Of a DNA stretch of 64,000 nucleotides, positions 57,216 through 64,000 are shown one piece after another. The first letter of the stretch is position 1. The number at the start of each line of letters is the position of its first letter. Below the pieces are notes generated by a model. The model did not search any database. It saw nothing but the letters and a program-made list of their open reading frames with translations, and was not told the origin of the DNA. The DNA is from an uncultured Bacteroidota bacterium. GTDB taxonomy: Bacteria; Bacteroidota; Bacteroidia; Chitinophagales; Chitinophagaceae. The DNA is taken from NCBI GenBank assembly GCA_903882965.1, contig CAIRZD010000169.1:1-64000 (forward strand). The letters run 5' to 3'. The position numbers were made by a program, and so were the translations under genes.

Positions 57216-57602
57216 ATGCCAAAAAGAGTTACAAACCTCGGAGGTATTTTCTTCAAATGCGATAACCCTGCTGCTGTCCGCAGTTGGTACGCCACTCATC
57301 TGGGCCTTGATACAAACGATTATGGCGCCACCTTCGAATGGCGAGATGCCGCTGAGCCTGATAAAAAAGGCTCTACCGTTTGGAGCCCTTTCGCTAAAGA
57401 AACTAAATATTTTGAGCCCTCCGGAAAAGATTTCATGATCAACTTCCGTGTGGAAAACCTCGAATGGCTCTTAACAGAACTAAAGAAAGAAGGCATTGAG
57501 CCCCTCGGCGAAATGCAGGTATTTGATTACGGAAAATTCGCCCACATCGTTGACCCCGAAGGCAACAAAATAGAATTATGGGAAGCCAATGATGGTGAAT
57601 AA
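57216..57602 (+). CDS. VOC/glyoxalase family protein
   Basis: LGGIFFKCDNPAAVRSWYATHLGLDTNDYGATFEWRD; FAHIVDPEGNKIELWE. Confidence 0.93.
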   Translation: MPKRVTNLGGIFFKCDNPAAVRSWYATHLGLDTNDYGATFEWRDAAEPDKKGSTVWSPFAKETKYFEPSGKDFMINFRVENLEWLLTELKKEGIEPLGEMQVFDYGKFAHIVDPEGNKIELWEANDGE

Positions 57603-57635
57603 AGAATAATGATCAGCGATAAAAATATTAAGTGA

Positions 57636-57980
57636 TCACAGTGACAGAATAACGCCACTTATCAGCGTCATTATTTCGTCCAGCTTTGTCGACAATTTTT
57701 TATCAAAACCATGCCCTTCTGAATGTTCGCACAAATAAAACCAGTACCATGTATCATGCGCTGCTTTATCTGCTTCTTTCATCCTGTAAATAAAGTCTTT
57801 TTCAGCGTCAGCACTGCGTGCACCTATAATGTGCGCGCCTATACTCGTGCCACTGATTAAAACCTGGTTTGCCAATACATGCTTCTGCTTACCTTCCAGT
57901 TCCTCCACATACTTAATGACCATCAACGAAAACTCTATAGATTGTTGAATAATCGCATCTTTTGAATGGTCTTTTTTCAT
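57636..57980 (-). CDS. Four-helix bundle protein (23S rRNA intervening-sequence-protein family)
   Basis: Likely start MKKDHSKDAIIQQSIEFSLMVIKYVEEL (track start 58028); NQVLISGTSIGAHIIGARSADAEKDFIYRMKEADKAAHDTWYWFYL. Confidence 0.88.
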   Translation of the reverse strand: MKKDHSKDAIIQQSIEFSLMVIKYVEELEGKQKHVLANQVLISGTSIGAHIIGARSADAEKDFIYRMKEADKAAHDTWYWFYLCEHSEGHGFDKKLSTKLDEIMTLISGVILSL

Positions 57981-58229
57981 GTTTCGGTTTTCTTTTATGG
58001 ATACCAAATATAACCACATTATTAACATGTGGCGCGTTTTCTAACCCATTTCACATAAATCAATAATAAATGGTTCAAAAAGTGAAATCGGCCGGCATAA
58101 AGTAATCAAGCTATATCGCATATAATTATTGCAAACTTGTTTAACATTTTGCTGAAAACTTACTCATTATTTGTTGGTAAATTCGCGTTTGGATATATTC
58201 AGTGTACGTTTGTTATTTAAGTGTGTTTC

Positions 58230-60752
58230 ATGAAGTTTAAAGGACTTTTTTTACTTTTTTTTACTTTCTTTTATATCCACCATTCATTTGCCCAGCTAAA
58301 GGGCGAACTCACCCAGTCACGCATTCTAATCTTGCTCGATGAATCATCCAGCATGATACAAAAATGGCCAAGCGGCAAAGAAAAATACAAAGCAGCTGAT
58401 GAGCTCATCCTACATCTTATGGATAGCATTTATGCCATAAATCCTGATGTTGAGTTTTCACTCCGTGTTTTCGGACACCAGTACACCGTTGAGCAAAACA
58501 ACTGCTACGATACAAAAAACGAGGTCCCGTTCAGTAAAGACAACAGGGTACAAATGTCTTTGCGCCTTGATGACATACGCCCGCTTGGAGTTACACCTAT
58601 TTCTTATGCCCTGTTGCAGGCCGCAAAATTCGATCTTGTTGATGAGGAGCACAATGCATATAGCATTATCCTTTTTACAGACGGAGGCGAAAGTTGTGGT
58701 GGTGATATCTGCGAGGTGATGAAGAAGCTTATGAAATATAAAGTCTACTTCAAACCATACATCGTTAGCCTCGAAGATGACGCCACCCTGAAAACTACTT
58801 ACTCCTGTATGGGCGATTTTCTACAGGTAACAAAAGATGCCGACATGCCCAAAGCGGTTAGCACCATTGTTAATGCATTCCGTCCTGCAATAAAGATCAC
58901 CAAAACAGATTATAAGCAAATACAAACCCTGGCCGCAAATGTGCCCAGCGCGTTGAAAGTAAACATCCCGGTAACAGATCTCGACCAACATCCGGATACT
59001 AAAGTCATTAAAAAAGAATCTGAAGAAATACCGCTTCCAAAACCAGTAAAAACATTTAAGGATTCTACTGCTAATTCAGTAGTGAAAGAAACACCCAAAA
59101 CAGACACCGTAGTTGCACCAAAACCCGTTTCCAAAATAAAGGTCGACGAAGCACCCGTAAAACCACCCACAGAAAAGATCGCACCGGTTGCTACTGCAAC
59201 ATGCATTTTATTATACACATCAGCACCCTTTGCAAAAGCACCTAAAAGCACCCTTGTTCCTTCTGTAGAAATAATAGTCCTGCCTCCGGCTGAGAATATT
59301 TCTGCTGCCATACCTGCACAACCCATACAAAGTAATACACCTGCTCCATCAACGATCGTCTTGAAAAATGTGCCTGTTCCTCAAGTAGAAATAATCACAA
59401 AGCCGGAACCTGAGCATATAACTGCTATCACGCCGCTGAATCTTAAAATGGCAAACTATTTTTTACCTCCGGCAAAACAAATGATTTTCATTGCGCCGCC
59501 ACCGCCACCGGTAATTGAAGTTCCCGTAACCCTTACAGCTGAGAAAATAACTGGCATATCATTATCTCCGTTGATCACAGTGCCGGTTACTAACGTCAGG
59601 GCGCCAAAGCCGGTTGCCATCAATGTACCACCCGTGCCGCAAATCCAGGTCCAGCTAACAGCCGAAAGTATTAACCGTGTGTCTGTAATGCAACAAAGAC
59701 CGGTTGCAACCGTAGACCTCGCAACTACAAAACCACAGGTAAGGCCTCTTGCACCATTACCCGCTCTTGTTATAGATAACCCGGTTGCTCCAAACAACCC
59801 TGATCAGATTACCCGTTTAAAAATTACAGAGATCAGGCCAAGACAAAATATTTTTGTGATCGAAGATAAAGGTATCTTTCCCCGTAAATTACCTCCGTTA
59901 CCGCCGCTTAAAATTGATATCCCTAAGGTCACGGTTAGCCAATCTACCGCACTGCCTGTAAAAGATGCTGCTCCATTTAAACCTGCAGAATTCACTGTTG
60001 TAACAGAAGATGCCAAAGAAACCTCGCTTGAAATTTATATCACTAACGGGCATGGAAAATTTTTTAACTCTACACCACAAATGTTGTTGCTGGAACCGGG
60101 TACAAACAAAGTAATTAAAACCTTCTACCGCACCGTTGATGCTAACGGAAACCCTGATCCACAAACCAATTTACCGGTAGGGACTTACAATATTGCTCTT
60201 TCAGCAAAGAAGACACTCGGCGTCAACAACGTAAAAATAGAACAGAATAAAAAGAAGAAGATCACGATCACCGTATTGCCGGCAAGCCTTAGTTTTGCTT
60301 ATGCAGATGCGCCCAAAAGACCTATAAACGAGTTCGTTGCAAGGGTCACCGAACGCAACAAAGCTCAAGGTCGCGTGCAGGATCAGAAATGCACTGCAGC
60401 CCTCGAATACGATGCAGGCAATTACCATATCATGATAAATACTTTTCCGCAAATAGACCGCAATGTGGATCTGGATTTTGAAGAAACCGTCATTACCATC
60501 CCGCAGCCCGGCTTCGTAAAATTCAACCACGACGACAACCTGAAGTCTGTTACGCTCTACAATCAGCAAGGCGATAAATTTGCATTTTTACAAACCATAA
60601 ACCTCAACGACCCTGCTGCACAGCCGCTCAGGATACAACCGGGCGAATACCAGGCGCACTACCACAAAGGCCCAGGCCAGGCTTCCGTTTCTGAAAAAGT
60701 TGTAATTTTTTTCGTAAAAGCTACCCAGACAACAGAGGTTGAATTAAATTAG
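58230..60752 (+). CDS. von Willebrand factor A domain protein with long proline-rich degenerate-repeat region
   Basis: vWA: ILILLDESSSMIQKW (DxSxS), IILFTDGGESCGGD; proline/valine-rich repeats about residues 300-560. Confidence 0.88.
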   Translation: MKFKGLFLLFFTFFYIHHSFAQLKGELTQSRILILLDESSSMIQKWPSGKEKYKAADELILHLMDSIYAINPDVEFSLRVFGHQYTVEQNNCYDTKNEVPFSKDNRVQMSLRLDDIRPLGVTPISYALLQAAKFDLVDEEHNAYSIILFTDGGESCGGDICEVMKKLMKYKVYFKPYIVSLEDDATLKTTYSCMGDFLQVTKDADMPKAVSTIVNAFRPAIKITKTDYKQIQTLAANVPSALKVNIPVTDLDQHPDTKVIKKESEEIPLPKPVKTFKDSTANSVVKETPKTDTVVAPKPVSKIKVDEAPVKPPTEKIAPVATATCILLYTSAPFAKAPKSTLVPSVEIIVLPPAENISAAIPAQPIQSNTPAPSTIVLKNVPVPQVEIITKPEPEHITAITPLNLKMANYFLPPAKQMIFIAPPPPPVIEVPVTLTAEKITGISLSPLITVPVTNVRAPKPVAINVPPVPQIQVQLTAESINRVSVMQQRPVATVDLATTKPQVRPLAPLPALVIDNPVAPNNPDQITRLKITEIRPRQNIFVIEDKGIFPRKLPPLPPLKIDIPKVTVSQSTALPVKDAAPFKPAEFTVVTEDAKETSLEIYITNGHGKFFNSTPQMLLLEPGTNKVIKTFYRTVDANGNPDPQTNLPVGTYNIALSAKKTLGVNNVKIEQNKKKKITITVLPASLSFAYADAPKRPINEFVARVTERNKAQGRVQDQKCTAALEYDAGNYHIMINTFPQIDRNVDLDFEETVITIPQPGFVKFNHDDNLKSVTLYNQQGDKFAFLQTINLNDPAAQPLRIQPGEYQAHYHKGPGQASVSEKVVIFFVKATQTTEVELN

Positions 60753-60756
60753 TGTC

Positions 60757-61206
60757 ATGAACGATATCACCATATCCATCATATCCTCCGCTTCCCCTAA
60801 ATATCAGCCGGTATTTGATTTGCGCGATGAGATACTTCGTAAGCCACTCGGTCTTTCTCTAAAGGATGAAGACATGAGCCGCGATCACAAAAACATTATT
60901 TTTATTGCAGAGCATAACGATAAAATTATTGGTTGCGTTCTTCTCGAGCCCAAAGACCCCGGTACTGCCCAGCTCCGGGCCATGGCAGTATACAACGAAT
61001 GGCAGGGCAAAGGCATTGGCAAAATGTTAGTACAGGCCCTCGAAGATTATGCATGGCAAAACAACTACAAAAAAATTATCCTCCACGCCCGCAAAGTGAT
61101 CCATCCCTTTTACCTCAGCATGAATTATACGATCGTCGGTGATGAATTTAAAGAAGTCGGTATCCCCCACTTCCATATGGAAAAGGCTGAACCTAGTTTC
61201 ACTTGA
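60757..61206 (+). CDS. GNAT family N-acetyltransferase
   Basis: AQLRAMAVYNEWQGKGIGKMLVQALEDYAWQNNYKKIILHAR (Q/RxxGxG/A). Confidence 0.94.
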   Translation: MNDITISIISSASPKYQPVFDLRDEILRKPLGLSLKDEDMSRDHKNIIFIAEHNDKIIGCVLLEPKDPGTAQLRAMAVYNEWQGKGIGKMLVQALEDYAWQNNYKKIILHARKVIHPFYLSMNYTIVGDEFKEVGIPHFHMEKAEPSFT

Positions 61207-61255
61207 TTAAAAGAAATCATGATAATCCATTAATCCTTTAATCATGGTTCAGACG

Positions 61256-64000
61256 TCAATGCGCCTCCAGCCAGTTATCACCCTTTCCTGTTTCCACGTT
61301 CAGTGGCACCTCATGTGGTAATTTCATAGCATTGCTCATGCCAGTTTTTATCAATAACTGTGCTTCTTCCACCTCTTCCAGCGGCACGTCAAACACAAGC
61401 TCATCGTGCACTTGTAGTATCATACGCGTTTTCATGCCCCTGTTCACCAGGTCTTTATGAATAGTTATCATCGCCAGCTTTATCATATCAGCGGCTGTAC
61501 CTTGTATCGGCATATTGATGGCGTTGCGTTCTGCATATCCGCGCACCGTAAAGTTAGCACTGTATATATCCTTTAGCCAGCGCTTGCGGCCCATTACTGT
61601 TTCCACATAGCCATGTTCTTTGGCAAAATTTATGGAGCGGTCCATGTATTGTTTTATAGAGGAGTACTGCGTAAAATAATTATCTATGATCGTCTTCGCT
61701 TCCGTCCTGCTTACACCTATATTCTCTGCCAGCCCAAATGCCGACTGCCCGTATATGATCCCAAAGTTCACCGCTTTTGCTGCCCTGCGCATCGCGCTGG
61801 TCACTTCACTTTCTGCTACTCCATATACCTTTGCTGCAGTAGCTGTATGTATGTCTTTATTCTCTTTAAATGCAGCTATCATATTTTCATCCCCGCTTAT
61901 CGCAGCCACTATGCGCAATTCTATTTGCGAATAATCCGCAGATACCAGCGTATACCCACTCCCACGTGATATGAATGCCCTGCGTATCTCTCTGCCCCTG
62001 TCTGTACGTATTGGTATGTTTTGTAGGTTAGGGTTATTGCTGCTCAGTCTGCCCGTTACCGCTACTGCCTGGTTAAAGCTGGTATGCAGCCTGCCCGTCC
62101 TTGGGTTTATCAGGTCCGGCAGTGAGTCCACATAAGTACTCTTCAGTTTGGTAAGCTCACGGTAAGCAAGTATATCTTCCACTATCTGGTGCTTGTTACG
62201 AAGCTTCTGCAGCACATCTTCCCCCGTAGCATATTGGCCCGTCTTGGTCTTCTTTTGCCCGGCATCTATTTTCATCACTTCAAACAATACTTCTCCAAGC
62301 TGCTTCGGCGAACCGATATTAAACTTCACTCCCGCATGCTTATACACATTCTCTTCCGCCTGCTGTATATCCACCCCCAACACTTTTGAGTATTCTCTAA
62401 GGAAAGGCACATCCAATCCCACACCCTCATACTCTATATCTATCAGCACCGGCACCAGTGGATTTTCCACCTGTTCAAACACACGCCTTACGTCCTTTTC
62501 ATCCAGCAGCGGGTCAAATGCCTTTTTCAGTTGCAGCGTTATGTCTGCATCCTCTGCCGCATATTCTTTCACCGCTTCTATAGGCGCTTCGCGCATGCTG
62601 GTTTGCCCCTTGCCTTTTTTTCCTATCAGTGTTTCTATACTCACCGGCGCATAGCTCAGGTACTTCATACTTAGCATATCCATGCTTCTCTTGCCATCAG
62701 GGTCTATCACATAGTTGGCAAGCATGGTATCATATATAGGCCCTTTTAGCCCAAAACCATACCACTTCAGCATGATCATATCATACTTAATGTTCTGCCC
62801 CACCCAAAGTATATCCGGTGTTTCAAACAGTGGCCTGAATCTTTCCAGGATTTTTTTGACGCCGAAGGCGTCTTCCGGAACCACTACAAACCAAGCCACA
62901 TTTTTCTCATAACAAAAACTCATACCCACCAGGTCCGCTAGGTTAGGGTCTATATTAGTTGTCTCAGTATCGAATGCTATTTCTTTCTTACCGGCCAATT
63001 GTTTCAACAATTCTGTTATCTCATCATCGGTCTGCACGAGTGTATAAGTATGAGGCACCTGCTCCAGCGTAGTAAGATTAGCCGGCAAATTATCAAATGC
63101 TTCTGTTTCCGTTTCTTCACTATCCAGCGCACGCTCACTCACCGCCGGTGCACTCTTCTGTGGCACCGGGTTCCCAAAAAGGTCCAGGCTACGGCTGTTA
63201 TCCACAGCCGTGGTTTTCTGGTTGCCCGTTTTGCCCGGTTGTTCGCCGTTCCAGATATCCTGCCCCTGCTCTGTACCCAATACGCGCTTGGTCAGTGCCC
63301 TGAATTCCAGCTCATCAAATATCTGTTTTATGGCCTCCACATTTTTCTCTTTCACCCTGAAGTCCTCATCATGAAAAGGCACAGGCACATTCGTTATTAT
63401 TGTTGCCAGCTTTTTGCTCATCAGCGCCAGATCCTTACCGTTGCGTATCTTCTCGCCCATTGCCCCCTTTATCTTATCAGCATTTGCAAGTATGTTCTCA
63501 ATATTGTCGTATTCCGCCAGCAGCTTTGCAGCAGTCTTTTCACCTACTCCCGGTATCCCGGGAATATTATCCACCGCATCGCCCATCAGGCCCAGCATAT
63601 CTATCACTTGGTCTACACGCTTTATGCCCCACTTCGCACACACTTCTTTTTCACCCAGTGTTTCCTGGTCACTGAATGCACTTTTTGGTTTGTAAATAAA
63701 AATTTTCTCTCTTACTATCTGCCCGTAATCCTTATCAGGTGTCACCATATATACCGTATAGCCCAGGTCTGCGGCTTCAAGTGCCAGCGACCCTATTATA
63801 TCATCAGCCTCATACCCATCAAGTTCCAGGCACGGCAGGTTGAAACCTTTTATGATTCGCTTTATATCCGGCACTGCTGCAATCAGGTCTTCAGGTGTCT
63901 CCTGTCTGTTCGCTTTGTAATCCGCAAAATCCGTATGCCGCTCCGTAGGTGCCGCTGTATCAAAAACCACCGCAAGGTGTGTAGGTTTTTCCTTGTTCAG
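61256..64000 (-). CDS. polA: DNA polymerase I (5' end lies beyond the window)
   Basis: SADYSQIELRIVAAISGDENMI; AAKAVNFGIIYGQSAFGLA; QVHDELVFDVP. The frame stays open to the window edge (LNKEKPTHLAVVFDTAAPTERH), so the track Met is not the true start. Confidence 0.97.
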   Translation of the reverse strand: MNKEKPTHLAVVFDTAAPTERHTDFADYKANRQETPEDLIAAVPDIKRIIKGFNLPCLELDGYEADDIIGSLALEAADLGYTVYMVTPDKDYGQIVREKIFIYKPKSAFSDQETLGEKEVCAKWGIKRVDQVIDMLGLMGDAVDNIPGIPGVGEKTAAKLLAEYDNIENILANADKIKGAMGEKIRNGKDLALMSKKLATIITNVPVPFHDEDFRVKEKNVEAIKQIFDELEFRALTKRVLGTEQGQDIWNGEQPGKTGNQKTTAVDNSRSLDLFGNPVPQKSAPAVSERALDSEETETEAFDNLPANLTTLEQVPHTYTLVQTDDEITELLKQLAGKKEIAFDTETTNIDPNLADLVGMSFCYEKNVAWFVVVPEDAFGVKKILERFRPLFETPDILWVGQNIKYDMIMLKWYGFGLKGPIYDTMLANYVIDPDGKRSMDMLSMKYLSYAPVSIETLIGKKGKGQTSMREAPIEAVKEYAAEDADITLQLKKAFDPLLDEKDVRRVFEQVENPLVPVLIDIEYEGVGLDVPFLREYSKVLGVDIQQAEENVYKHAGVKFNIGSPKQLGEVLFEVMKIDAGQKKTKTGQYATGEDVLQKLRNKHQIVEDILAYRELTKLKSTYVDSLPDLINPRTGRLHTSFNQAVAVTGRLSSNNPNLQNIPIRTDRGREIRRAFISRGSGYTLVSADYSQIELRIVAAISGDENMIAAFKENKDIHTATAAKVYGVAESEVTSAMRRAAKAVNFGIIYGQSAFGLAENIGVSRTEAKTIIDNYFTQYSSIKQYMDRSINFAKEHGYVETVMGRKRWLKDIYSANFTVRGYAERNAINMPIQGTAADMIKLAMITIHKDLVNRGMKTRMILQVHDELVFDVPLEEVEEAQLLIKTGMSNAMKLPHEVPLNVETGKGDNWLEAH

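Noticed and set aside
59456-59797. 113-aa Gly/Thr-rich minus-strand ORF inside the vWA gene
   Set aside because: Antisense of the proline/valine-rich repeat region; composition artefact.
1-64000. CRISPR array, IS element or tandem long repeats
   Set aside because: No regularly spaced direct repeats, transposase motifs or terminal inverted repeats seen on reading; the only recurrent elements are the short leader repeat and small palindromes.

Overview
This 64-kb window is chromosomal DNA from a Bacteroidota bacterium, probably Chitinophagales-like judging by its GLPGLI/TonB-type pairing, futalosine-pathway genes and A/T-rich leaders. Most of it is core genome: mgtE, mqnC, dnaN, alaS, cspA, hpt, mqnD, gcvH, thyA, folA, clpX, gltX, a UbiD-family decarboxylase and polA (cut by the right edge). 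Between these lie envelope and regulatory genes. I saw no rRNA, tRNA, CRISPR array, transposase or complete prophage. The observations I rate highest are: (1) a 32-nt leader built from TTTTRRC-like heptads, in five copies, each ending 0-5 nt before a start codon and oriented toward that gene (thyA, folA and three others); (2) an orphan contractile-tail/CIS sheath gene with no tube, baseplate or spike neighbour; (3) two small families without a name I recognise: paralogous lipoproteins flanking a sortilin-like propeller gene, and a tandem pair of secreted CxxC proteins; (4) a putative TetR operator, CAGACCGNNCTGT, present before both the TetR gene and the adjacent SDR gene; (5) a methyltransferase-family protein that seems to have lost its SAM-binding core; (6) a run of perfect hairpins in the gap after the sheath gene. 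All product names come from reading the translations; no database search was run.
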